From contig OZ244209.1 of assembly GCA_965216885.1 (NCBI GenBank), positions 930,001 to 994,000 of the forward strand: DNA of 64,000 nt. The letters are read 5' to 3'. Positions 33,171-41,251 of this stretch are shown here, in pieces (position 1 is the first letter of the stretch; each line of letters starts with the position of its first letter). Source of the stretch: CAYNJG01 sp965216885. Its GTDB lineage: Bacteria > Planctomycetota > Planctomycetia > Pirellulales > Pirellulaceae. The translations under genes were made by a program, and so were the position numbers. The notes below the pieces were generated by a model. That model worked only from the letters and a program-made list of their open reading frames with translations. It was not told the origin of the DNA and made no database searches.

Positions 33171-34619
33171 ATGGCTGCCAAAGAATCCAAACGAAAGTCG
33201 GAGCAAGTTGTTCCGCCATCCAATAAAGCGGCGATCGTTGACCGTTCAGGCCGGAATCAGTCGACGGCGCGTATTCTCGTGGCTGACGACGATCCGCTAA
33301 GCCGCAAGGTGTTGCAGCGTTTTCTGAACCACGGCAATCACGAAGCAATCGTCGCGCAGGATGGCGTGGAGGCGATGGAGTTGATGGATGATGATGTCTC
33401 CGTCGCGCTGTTGGATCTGAATATGCCGCGGGCTTCCGGCATGGATGTGCTGCAGTTCATTCGCGAAGAGTTTGCCGATGCGCAGGTCATCATGGTCTCC
33501 GGAGAGGGCGAAATACAGGACGCCGTCGCTGCGATGAAAGCCGGCGCTTGCGACTACATTACCAAGCCTGTCGATTCCGACGAGTTGCTGGCAACCGTGG
33601 CGTTGGGGATTGATCGCGCCGGGATGTCACGAGAAAACCGGGGACTTCGGGAGGCGGTTGGGGGAACGTTGCCGGCGAAGCAGTTTGCCGCGCATTCGGA
33701 CGTCTCGCGGCATTTGTTGAACCAGGTGACCAAGGTCGCTCCGCTTGATTCGTCGGTATTGCTGACTGGCGAAAGCGGCACAGGAAAGAGTACCCTCGCA
33801 AGGTTGATTCATCAGCACGGGCCGCGGCATGAGGGCCCGTTCGTGAGCGTCAACTGCGCGTCGCTTCCACGTGACCTGATCGAGGCCGAACTGTTTGGGC
33901 ACAGCAAGGGAGCATTTACCGGCGCAAGTGGCGATCGACCGGGACGCATTGAGATTGCCCACGGGGGAACTCTGTTCCTGGATGAAATTGGTGATCTGCC
34001 GCTGGAATTGCAACCGAAACTGCTAACGTTCCTGCAGGATCGGACGATCCAACGAATCGGCAGCAACACCGTCATTGATGTCGATGTACGCATCATTGCT
34101 GCGACGCACCAGAATCTTGCAGAAATGTGCCAGTCGGGGAGATTTCGGCAGGATCTGTTCTATCGACTGAATGTCCTGAATCTTGTAGCGCCTGCGTTAC
34201 GGGAACGACGGGAGGACATTCTGCCAGTTGCGAACGATGTCCTGAATCGCATCTCCGCGCGTCGTGGCACGCCGCAGCTTGCACTTGGTGAAAGCGCGAG
34301 AACAGTGTTGTTGCAACACGGTTGGCCGGGCAACGTACGTGAATTGGAAAACGTACTGGAACGAGCCTCGGTGTTCTGTGACGGTCCGGCTATTGAAGCG
34401 TCCGACCTTGAATTGCCAGACTCACTTGCGTTGGTCGGCTGTGTGACGGAAGTGGGTGGTGCTGGCTCATTCGTCGGCATGACGCTCGCGGAACTGGAAA
34501 GGCGGGCAATCAAGAACACGCTGGCCCACTGTGAAGGCAACAAAGCCAAAACGGCGCGCGTGCTCGGCATCAGCGAAAAGAGTATCTACAACAAGATGCG
34601 TCGACTGGGGATGCGATGA
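33171..34619 (+). CDS. Sigma54-dependent response regulator, NtrC family
   Basis: 482 residues. A REC domain (about 35-150) with DDD in ILVADDDPLS, phosphoacceptor in VALLDLNMPRASGMDV and Lys in YITKPVD; a sigma54-type AAA+ domain with Walker A GESGTGKS, the GAFTGA loop that contacts sigma54, Walker B in GGTLFLDEIGDLP and an arginine-finger region; and a C-terminal Fis-type HTH (ARVLGISEKSIYNKMRRLG). So it activates sigma54 promoters when phosphorylated. It is divergent from the H-NOX gene (201 bases between starts) and its stop overlaps the HPt gene start. A short polar extension precedes REC. Probable target: nearby polysaccharide genes. Confidence 0.93.
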   Translation: MAAKESKRKSEQVVPPSNKAAIVDRSGRNQSTARILVADDDPLSRKVLQRFLNHGNHEAIVAQDGVEAMELMDDDVSVALLDLNMPRASGMDVLQFIREEFADAQVIMVSGEGEIQDAVAAMKAGACDYITKPVDSDELLATVALGIDRAGMSRENRGLREAVGGTLPAKQFAAHSDVSRHLLNQVTKVAPLDSSVLLTGESGTGKSTLARLIHQHGPRHEGPFVSVNCASLPRDLIEAELFGHSKGAFTGASGDRPGRIEIAHGGTLFLDEIGDLPLELQPKLLTFLQDRTIQRIGSNTVIDVDVRIIAATHQNLAEMCQSGRFRQDLFYRLNVLNLVAPALRERREDILPVANDVLNRISARRGTPQLALGESARTVLLQHGWPGNVRELENVLERASVFCDGPAIEASDLELPDSLALVGCVTEVGGAGSFVGMTLAELERRAIKNTLAHCEGNKAKTARVLGISEKSIYNKMRRLGMR

Positions 34620-34993
34620 ATATTGATGCCGTGGGCGACACGACGGTCGAGTTGGATGGTTCCGAGATCGACTATTTCGCACTCAAGGCTCGTTTTGGCC
34701 AGGATGAGGAATTGGTCGAGGATTTGCTGGATCTGTTCGTGGACTGCACGGAAGAGATGCTGGATCTGTTGAGCGAAGCGACACTTTCAGCGAATGGCGA
34801 ACGACTTCGTGAAATTGCACACCGGGTGAAGGGAAGCTTGCGGGAGATTCACGCGACGAACACTTCTGCGTTGGCCACGTTGATGGAAGAGTCCGCAAAA
34901 GCGGGCGCGGTCGAGGAGGCGACGCGGAACTGTGAGTTGCTGAAGAGGTCGATCGTAGAATTGTCCATCCGCCTTGCCTCGCGAGATCGATAA
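34616..34993 (+). CDS. HPt histidine phosphotransfer protein
   Basis: 125 residues, all helical. DYFALKARFGQDEELVEDLLDLFVDC followed by the phosphoacceptor motif AHRVKGSLREIHA with His69. HPt proteins carry phosphate between receiver domains. It is fused in translation to the NtrC-type regulator by an ATGA overlap, and the window contains no hybrid kinase to act as its usual source, so it may act as a shared phosphate hub or sink between the two response regulators in this island. Confidence 0.88.
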   Translation: MNIDAVGDTTVELDGSEIDYFALKARFGQDEELVEDLLDLFVDCTEEMLDLLSEATLSANGERLREIAHRVKGSLREIHATNTSALATLMEESAKAGAVEEATRNCELLKRSIVELSIRLASRDR

Positions 34994-35204
34994 CTCGCAA
35001 TTGTGCTCGCCCGGCGCGTTTCGGGTGTCCTGAACTTATTACCGGCTTCTCGTCACGTCGCCCGCGGTAAGTTCTACTGGCATGCTGCCTGGATCTGTCG
35101 GATCTGGTCGTTTTGCCCCGCAGAATGGATGTCGCGGCGTGGCTTTTCTCTATGGCACGTGCTTCGCGTTGGTCTCTGGCGTCAACCTGAAGCTGGAGAA
35201 CGCC

Positions 35205-36689
35205 ATGAATTATCCATCCACGAAATTTGAGAACTCGGGGATCAGTCTGTTTTCGGACACTGCAAACATCGGGATGCGGCGGGCGAACGCTGTCCACGAG
35301 TCCATTTCAAAACGCTACATCAAACAGGTTCTATTGACTGGCAGTTCGCTGGCGTTGGTGGATGCGGTCGCGATGCTGACGTCCATGATCGTGCCCGCAC
35401 AGTATTGCGTGTTGTCGGGCTACCGTGCGGAACTGCCTCAACTTGCCACCGTGGCGACGGTGGTATTCGCGGGCCTCGTGCTGATGTGGTGGAAGGGGCT
35501 CTATCGGGCGGGAATCCACCCGGCGTATGAATTGCGACAGATTCTGTTGATCGTCGCGGGCGTGGCGGCGACCTGTGCGGCCCAGAAGCACATTGCCAAT
35601 GAAACCAGCGGGTTGGTGTTCTGCACGGCTTCATTCGCGATGCTGCTGTTGCCGCTGCTGCGTTCCTACGCTCGAAGCGTGCTTGTAAAGTGCGACTGGT
35701 GGGGCGTGCGTTGTCTGGTATTTGGTACCGACCGCCGTGCTGTATCGCTCTACGAGAACCACCAAAGAAATCGTGCGACGGGGCTCATTCCGGTAGGCAT
35801 TGTCCAAAGCGAATTGCCCGCCGGATGCAATCGCGAGATTGCTGGGCAATACCGGGGTGACGAGTCCAATGTAGCCGCACTGGCTCGCAAGTTCGGCGCG
35901 TCTTGCGCGTTTCTTCACCGCCGGGGCCGAACGGATTCGCAGCTTCACCAATTCATCAGTGGCGTACTGAAGGGCTTTCCGCGTGTCGTAATTATGGCCG
36001 ACGATCCAAGATTGCCGGTCTTGTGGTCGCTGGCCGGGCAGCCCGGGGTTTCGATTGAAGACAATTTACTGAAGCCGTCGTCGCAATGGTTGAAGCGAAC
36101 TGCGGACCTGTTCGTTTCCGGGCTGGGACTGTTGATCGGAGCTCCGTTGATGGTGGGACTTGGCGCGTGGATCTGGTTCACGTCGCCGGGGCCGATCCTG
36201 TTCGGTCACACACGAATCGCCCAGAACGGTCGCCGATTCAAGGCGTGGAAGTTCCGTTCGATGGTGACCAATGGCGACGCCGTGCTGAAGACGCATCTGG
36301 AAAACTCACCCGAGGCGAAGGCTGAATGGGAGTCAACTCGCAAGCTTCGCAAGGACCCCCGGATCACGACGGTCGGTCGGTTCCTGCGAGGGACCAGCCT
36401 GGACGAGCTGCCGCAACTCTGGAATGTACTGACGGGCGATATGTCGCTCGTTGGCCCGCGTCCCATCGTGGATGCGGAAGTCCCGCGATACGACGACACG
36501 TTTACGGATTATGTTCGGGTGCGACCTGGTGTTACCGGTCTATGGCAGGTTTCCGGGCGAAATCTGACAACGTACGGTCGGCGTGTCGAACTGGATGGTT
36601 ACTACGTGCGCAACTGGTCGGTCTGGCTGGACTTGTACATCTTTTGCCGAACCGTGAAGACGGTTGCCCTTCGCGAAGGTGCGTTCTAG
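35205..36689 (+). CDS. Polyprenyl-phosphate sugar-1-phosphate transferase (WbaP/CpsE-like, long form)
   Basis: 494 residues. Four or five N-terminal hydrophobic segments, a Rossmann-like middle (RCLVFGTDRRAVSLYENHQ), a further helix (about 285-315, LFVSGLGLLIGAPLMVG), then the catalytic sugar transferase domain: FGHTRIAQNGRRFKAWKFRSM, DPRITTVGRFLRGTSLDELPQLWNVLTGDMSLVGPRP, the DE dyad, PGVTGLWQVSGRN and the YVRNWSVWLDLYIF C-terminus. It should load a hexose-1-phosphate onto undecaprenyl phosphate. The ATG at 35205 is set by GGAG eight bases before. It is the second initiating transferase in the window and is followed by a terminator. Confidence 0.93.
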   Translation: MNYPSTKFENSGISLFSDTANIGMRRANAVHESISKRYIKQVLLTGSSLALVDAVAMLTSMIVPAQYCVLSGYRAELPQLATVATVVFAGLVLMWWKGLYRAGIHPAYELRQILLIVAGVAATCAAQKHIANETSGLVFCTASFAMLLLPLLRSYARSVLVKCDWWGVRCLVFGTDRRAVSLYENHQRNRATGLIPVGIVQSELPAGCNREIAGQYRGDESNVAALARKFGASCAFLHRRGRTDSQLHQFISGVLKGFPRVVIMADDPRLPVLWSLAGQPGVSIEDNLLKPSSQWLKRTADLFVSGLGLLIGAPLMVGLGAWIWFTSPGPILFGHTRIAQNGRRFKAWKFRSMVTNGDAVLKTHLENSPEAKAEWESTRKLRKDPRITTVGRFLRGTSLDELPQLWNVLTGDMSLVGPRPIVDAEVPRYDDTFTDYVRVRPGVTGLWQVSGRNLTTYGRRVELDGYYVRNWSVWLDLYIFCRTVKTVALREGAF

Positions 36690-36747
36690 GGAATCGCGTG
36701 ACTGCCGACCGCTTTGGTTGGTGCAGATGATGGTATCTCGGTGGTGT

Positions 36748-36805
36748 GAGCCGCGAAAGTCAGCAGAGCTCTCCAGCTGCCTGGCTTTCGCGGCTCCTTT
36801 TGTTT
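36748..36805 (+). terminator. Intrinsic terminator after the sugar transferase gene
   Basis: A 12-bp stem GAGCCGCGAAAG (36748-36759) pairing with CTTTCGCGGCTC (36785-36796), followed by CTTTTGTTT. It lies 58 bases beyond the stop at 36689 and before the next glycosyltransferase gene, separating the two transcripts. Confidence 0.85.
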
Positions 36806-36900
36806 GCGTCGTACCGGTTTTTCAGGCACGGCACGAATTACGGCAAAAGCTATCGTTGCACTGGGTGTTCTTCGGGGTAAGTGTTGAAGAGAAGTTGCTG

Positions 36901-38130
36901 ATGACTCGTTTCGCTTTAGTGCACGACTGGTTCGATTGCGTTGCCGGATCGGAAAAAGTGGTTCGCGAACTGATGACCGCCTATCCGAATACGGATGTGT
37001 TCTCGCTGGTCAATCATCTGTCCGCCGTTGAAAAACGGACGCTTGGCGTCGGCGATATTCGTACCTCCTTCATTCAACGCCTGCCTTTTTCTCGTCGGCA
37101 TTTCAGAAACTATCTGCCATTGATGCCGATGGCGATCGAGCAGTTTGATCTCTCTGGATACGACGTGGTGCTCTCGTCGAGTCATGCTGTTGCCAAGGGC
37201 GTACTCACGACGGCCGAACAACTGCATGTCAGCTACGTGCACACGCCGATTCGTTACGCCTGGAGCATGTATCACGAGTACCTGCGGCAACGTGGCATTC
37301 GTGGTGGAGTGCGTGGCGCCCTGGTTCGTGCCGCGTTGCACTACATGCGCATGTGGGATCGCGGTACGGCGGATCGCCCGGACGTGTATGTAGCCAACTC
37401 GCAATACGTTGCCGGGCGCATCTGGAAAACGTATCGGCGTGACGCCAGCGTCATTTATCCGCCAGTAAATGTAGAACGGTTTGAAGTGTGCCATCGAAAG
37501 GAGCGATTCTTTCTCGCGGCGGGAAGACTTGTCCCCTACAAGCGGTTTGATCTGATCGTGGATGCGTTTGCCAGTCTGCCCGACGAGCGGTTGGTGTTGA
37601 TCGGTGATGGCCCCGAATTCGAGAAGCTGAAATCACGGGCTACACCGAATGTCGAAATGATGGGCTATCAGGATGATCAGACGCTGACCGATTACATGCA
37701 GCGTTCGCAGGCATTCGTTTTCGCAGCGGTGGAGGACTTCGGCATTCTGCCAGTGGAGGCTCAGGCCTGCGGGACGCCCGTGATTGGGTTGGGACGCGGC
37801 GGCGTGGCAGAAACGGTAGTCGACGGAGAAACGGGACTGTTGTTCGAAACGCAGACTCCCGATTGCGTGGCCGCGGCCGTAAGTGACTTCGCCGAGTTGC
37901 CCAATGCGTTCTTTGATGCACAGCGGATTCGCGCCAATGCCGATCGATTTGGTCGCGCGCGATTTCGCCGAGAGTTTTCCGAGTTGGTGTCGGCGGCGAT
38001 GAAGGGCCGCTCGCGGCAGTTACCGGAATGCGATTCTCCGGAGGCTCGGGCCGGTCTTGACGGGAGTCTCGTCGAAGTCCAGCGGGGCTTCCAGCCCGGC
38101 GTCCTGGCAAGCGAGGCCCCGCATGGATAG
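36901..38130 (+). CDS. Glycosyltransferase, GT4-like (WbaZ/mannosyltransferase-type)
   Basis: 409 residues. RFALVHDWFDCVAGSEKVVRELMTAYPNTDVFSLV, VLSSSHAVAKGV, HVSYVHTPIRYAWSMYHEY, NSQYVAGRI, YPPVNVERF, AAGRLVPYKRFDLIVDAF, IGDGPEFEKL, FAAVEDFGILPVEAQACGTPVIGLGRGGVAETV: the complete set seen in GT4 enzymes of the WbaZ/RfaG-like group, with the EX7E-type motif near the end of the core. Related enzymes add mannose or a similar sugar. The ATG at 36901 is chosen because it opens on the family start. Its last eight bases overlap the Wzz-like gene start. Confidence 0.92.
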   Translation: MTRFALVHDWFDCVAGSEKVVRELMTAYPNTDVFSLVNHLSAVEKRTLGVGDIRTSFIQRLPFSRRHFRNYLPLMPMAIEQFDLSGYDVVLSSSHAVAKGVLTTAEQLHVSYVHTPIRYAWSMYHEYLRQRGIRGGVRGALVRAALHYMRMWDRGTADRPDVYVANSQYVAGRIWKTYRRDASVIYPPVNVERFEVCHRKERFFLAAGRLVPYKRFDLIVDAFASLPDERLVLIGDGPEFEKLKSRATPNVEMMGYQDDQTLTDYMQRSQAFVFAAVEDFGILPVEAQACGTPVIGLGRGGVAETVVDGETGLLFETQTPDCVAAAVSDFAELPNAFFDAQRIRANADRFGRARFRREFSELVSAAMKGRSRQLPECDSPEARAGLDGSLVEVQRGFQPGVLASEAPHG

Positions 38131-39607
38131 CCCCCCGGAACTTCGCGCGCTGTATGAAATCCTACTACAGCGCTGGAAACTCATTCTCGCCTGTTGCGTG
38201 GTCGCGGGTCTCGTGGGCGTCGCTTTCTGCGCAACCACGCCGAAGGAGTATGAATCAACTGGGCGCCTGTTGGTCATGCAGAAGCTGGCCAAGTTCGTGG
38301 GTGACAAAGGAAAGGTGCTCGATCCCAAGGCTTATGACAGTCTCTTCGCAACTCACCTGCAGCTAATCGGCAGCCCTCGTATCATCCAGCGTGCCGTGGC
38401 GTCGCATGCGCTGGATGACTTGCGTTCATTGGTTGATGCTATCGAAGAGCCGTTCGACTCGGTGGCGGATGTAATTGCCGGTGGACTTCGCGTGAGCCGG
38501 GCTGGATCTGGAGACTCGGATGGCGCATTCGTGATTCGCCTGGCTTTTCGGCATGTTGATGCCGAGGACGCCGAAAAAGTTGTTCGGGCAATTCTCGAAA
38601 CTTACCAGTGCTACATCAAGCAATCTTCGCTGGACGGACAGCAGCAGGCGGTCTCGCTCATTGCGAAGATGGAATCCGATGCGGCGCGGGACGTGCAAGA
38701 AAAGGCGAAACGCTATCGTTCGTTTCTCCGGCAGGCGCCCGGTATCTGGAATCGAAACACACTGGAGAACCCACATCAGGATCGCATCGACGGTTTGCAG
38801 ATCGAATTGACCGAGCTGGAGTCGCGGCAAATTGGCGTCGAATCGCGGATCCAGATAATGCGGAAGACCAAAAGCAGTTCGACGTACTCGGATCTTGATC
38901 AACTCGCACTGATTGACGACATGCACGTCGCGCGGCTAACGCTGTTGGTTTCCGTGAAGAGTGATGAATTGAATGAGTTCTTTCAATCAAAGTATCCCGA
39001 ACGGCAGGAGCACGCCAACGCCCGCTACGACGACCTGCTGCGGCTCCAGCGCGAACGGAGTGCGCTCGCGGAGAACCTTGGGCGTTCGCATCCCTCGATT
39101 CAGGAACTCAATGCGGACATTCGAACTCTGGAAGCAGGGCTGGCGGCCTATACCGACGACATCAAGACACCCGACAATGAATTGAAGATTCAGCCTCAAC
39201 AACTTGTACGGGCCTATGAGTTGTTGTTGAAGAATGACCTCGAGGACGTCAAACGGCGAATCGAATTTGTGACTGGGGCAATCAAGAAGGAAGAGGCGGC
39301 CGCGCGCAAGCTGATGGATGTCAGTCTTGAGGGCGAGCAACTGCAGCACGACTACGAACGCTCGAGAGAACTGTATCGCGCGATGCTCGACTTGCTGCGT
39401 GAACAGAGCTTGGTTAATGATTTCGGCGACTACGTTGCAGAGATTTTGGCCTCTCCACGAGCGGGTGAAAAGGTTTGGCCGAACGTCCCCATGCTCCTTG
39501 CGATCTTTGTGATGCTGGGATTCCTTGCCGGCGTCCTTGGGGCGATTGTTGTGGAGCTGCCGGTAAGGAATCGTCGTACCGCACGGGCGTTGGCTGCACA
39601 GTACTAA
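38123..39607 (+). CDS. Wzz-like polysaccharide co-polymerase without kinase domain
   Basis: 494 residues. N-terminal transmembrane helix (about 20-42, LILACCVVAGLVGVAFCA), a periplasmic domain beginning YESTGRLLVMQ, a long coiled coil (about 180-400), and a second helix near the C-terminus (VPMLLAIFVMLGFLAGVLGAIVV). This is the layout of chain-length determinants (PCP type), which set polymer length with the polymerase and the export protein. The usual C-terminal tyrosine kinase domain of PCP-2a proteins is absent. Its start overlaps the GT4 gene by eight bases, and its stop lies 15 bases from the convergent Wza-like gene. Confidence 0.88.
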   Translation: MDSPPELRALYEILLQRWKLILACCVVAGLVGVAFCATTPKEYESTGRLLVMQKLAKFVGDKGKVLDPKAYDSLFATHLQLIGSPRIIQRAVASHALDDLRSLVDAIEEPFDSVADVIAGGLRVSRAGSGDSDGAFVIRLAFRHVDAEDAEKVVRAILETYQCYIKQSSLDGQQQAVSLIAKMESDAARDVQEKAKRYRSFLRQAPGIWNRNTLENPHQDRIDGLQIELTELESRQIGVESRIQIMRKTKSSSTYSDLDQLALIDDMHVARLTLLVSVKSDELNEFFQSKYPERQEHANARYDDLLRLQRERSALAENLGRSHPSIQELNADIRTLEAGLAAYTDDIKTPDNELKIQPQQLVRAYELLLKNDLEDVKRRIEFVTGAIKKEEAAARKLMDVSLEGEQLQHDYERSRELYRAMLDLLREQSLVNDFGDYVAEILASPRAGEKVWPNVPMLLAIFVMLGFLAGVLGAIVVELPVRNRRTARALAAQY

Positions 39608-39622
39608 CGTGAGCCCCACGCA

Positions 39623-40960
39623 TTAACGCAGTCCGCGCGTCAGTGAGAAGTTGTAGTCGAACAGGTTCATGATCACGTTGGCGAACAGTTCCTGCGGGCG
39701 ATAGTTCAGCACGATCAGGTCGCCCGGTGCGATCCGCAGTCGTTCCGTTGGGTCGTCGAGAGCCTTGCGGAGGTCGACGCGAATCTTGAATTGCTCGGTC
39801 TCGGAAAGTCGCCGGATTACGACGGCGTCAGTTGGCGGGATGATATTTCCTGGGCCGCTGCGAAATCGCACGACACTGTTCATGTCGCCGACCGGACCGA
39901 GTGGATTTCCGGTCGCGACGGCAATCGCTTCGAGGATGTCGATGTCCCGGTCACGCGCCAGCGGAAATCGCCCTCCTCCCAACAAGCCGCCCGTCAGGAA
40001 CACATCCCCGTCGCGTCGCGGCAGGAAAACGACGTCGCCGTCACCGAGCACGACGTCGTCCGGCTGGAATGGAAGCTCTTCGTCCATCGCAACGTGCAGC
40101 GGGATGCGAACCAGCCGGGTGTTCTCCTTGGGGAGCATCATTGGCAGTTCGTCGATCAGTTTCTGTTCATCAACGGGGACCGATTCCCACGCCGCTTCCT
40201 CGGCCGACACTCGCTTCATCACCCAAATCTCATTGCGTGCATCGATGCCCGGGAGGCCACCGGTTTGCAGCAGCGCCGTAATGACGGTCGCCTCCTTGGG
40301 CTCAAGGTAGAGGATGGTTCCCGACCACCGTCGGGAAATCTCAAATTGATCGGGACGCTGCAGTCCCGGGACGTTGTAACGCGTGTCCTGTCGAAAGACA
40401 TGGATGCGGCAGAATCGTGGTGTGATGAGCGTAACGACGATATGTTCACGCCCGGGGCGAACGAAGTCGGTTGCGGCGTAGGCTTCACGAATCGCTTCCC
40501 GAATTTCCTGAAGAGTCATGCCCTCCACGAAAAACGGTTCGATGTACGGCAAGTGAATGGAGCCATCCGTTTCGACCTTGATGGGCTGCCCCACGAACGG
40601 CTCCGTGGGCGCATTGCGGATTCGATAGTGAGGATAGGAAACGGACGGCAGTTCTTCGCGATTGCCAAGGATGTCGGCAATGTAGATGCCCAACACGTCG
40701 CCGGGACCAGCGATGTGTTCTTTGGGAACGACGCCACCGAGCATGCGGTGGTCGATCGGAATCTGCTTCGATCGGGCAACGGCGCGACATTCCGGCGGTA
40801 GCTGTTGAGGCACGACAGATGAGTCACTCAGGGGCGCTCGGCAACCGGCGAGCATGCCGGCGATCAGCAGAGCCGCCAGTACCCACAGACTACTTGCACC
40901 GACGGAGTGCGTGGCGCGGCCGACTGTTGGAGCGTAGTTGTCCTGAATTGATACTCGCAT
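39623..40960 (-). CDS. Wza-like outer-membrane polysaccharide export lipoprotein
   Basis: 445 residues. A lipoprotein signal peptide (lipobox LAGC, Cys40) precedes a polysaccharide-export (Poly_export) domain beginning HIAGPGDVLGIYIADILGNREEL and at least two SLBB-like beta domains (IHLPYIEPFFVEGMTLQEI, DRDIDILEAIAVATGNP), ending with LIVLNYRPQELFANVIMNLFDYNFSL. It should form the octameric channel through the outer membrane. ATG at 40960 is preferred over an upstream GTG because GGAGG lies eight bases before. It is convergent with the Wzz-like gene and divergent from the flippase gene. Confidence 0.92.
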   Translation of the reverse strand: MRVSIQDNYAPTVGRATHSVGASSLWVLAALLIAGMLAGCRAPLSDSSVVPQQLPPECRAVARSKQIPIDHRMLGGVVPKEHIAGPGDVLGIYIADILGNREELPSVSYPHYRIRNAPTEPFVGQPIKVETDGSIHLPYIEPFFVEGMTLQEIREAIREAYAATDFVRPGREHIVVTLITPRFCRIHVFRQDTRYNVPGLQRPDQFEISRRWSGTILYLEPKEATVITALLQTGGLPGIDARNEIWVMKRVSAEEAAWESVPVDEQKLIDELPMMLPKENTRLVRIPLHVAMDEELPFQPDDVVLGDGDVVFLPRRDGDVFLTGGLLGGGRFPLARDRDIDILEAIAVATGNPLGPVGDMNSVVRFRSGPGNIIPPTDAVVIRRLSETEQFKIRVDLRKALDDPTERLRIAPGDLIVLNYRPQELFANVIMNLFDYNFSLTRGLR

Positions 40961-41152
40961 CACGCGACCTCCGTGCACGTGATCGTCGCTCGGGGAAGTG
41001 AGTCAGTTCTGGTTGCCAGACTGACCCATCCTCGTTGGCGCATCGGATGCTGGGCGATGTCCCGTGCGTTTCCTGCCGCTGAATAATGCCGGCACTGATT
41101 TATCGGTCCAATGCATGTAATTGCTATATGGTTTTTGGCAGTTGTAGTGGTT

Positions 41153-41188
41153 ATGTCCGCGGACATGGTCGATCGCGGATAAGTCCGC
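41153..41188. promoter_or_regulatory. Palindromes in the divergent export/flippase promoter region
   Basis: A perfect 14-bp palindrome ATGTCCGCGGACAT (41153-41166) and, nine bases on, a related inverted repeat GCGGA-TAAG-TCCGC (41175-41188). Both use the TCCGC/GCGGA half-site. They lie in the 291-base gap between the divergent Wza-like gene (start 40960) and the flippase gene (start 41252), a natural place for an operator controlling both. Confidence 0.6.
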
Positions 41189-41251
41189 GCTGAAGTGCCA
41201 GAAAACCTATGTTTGAAAGCGGTGTTTATTCGCGGCTTTTGGGGTGATGGC

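Noticed and set aside
39791..40801. A 336-codon plus-strand open frame
   Set aside because: Antisense to the Wza-like lipoprotein gene, which has a lipobox and export-domain motifs.
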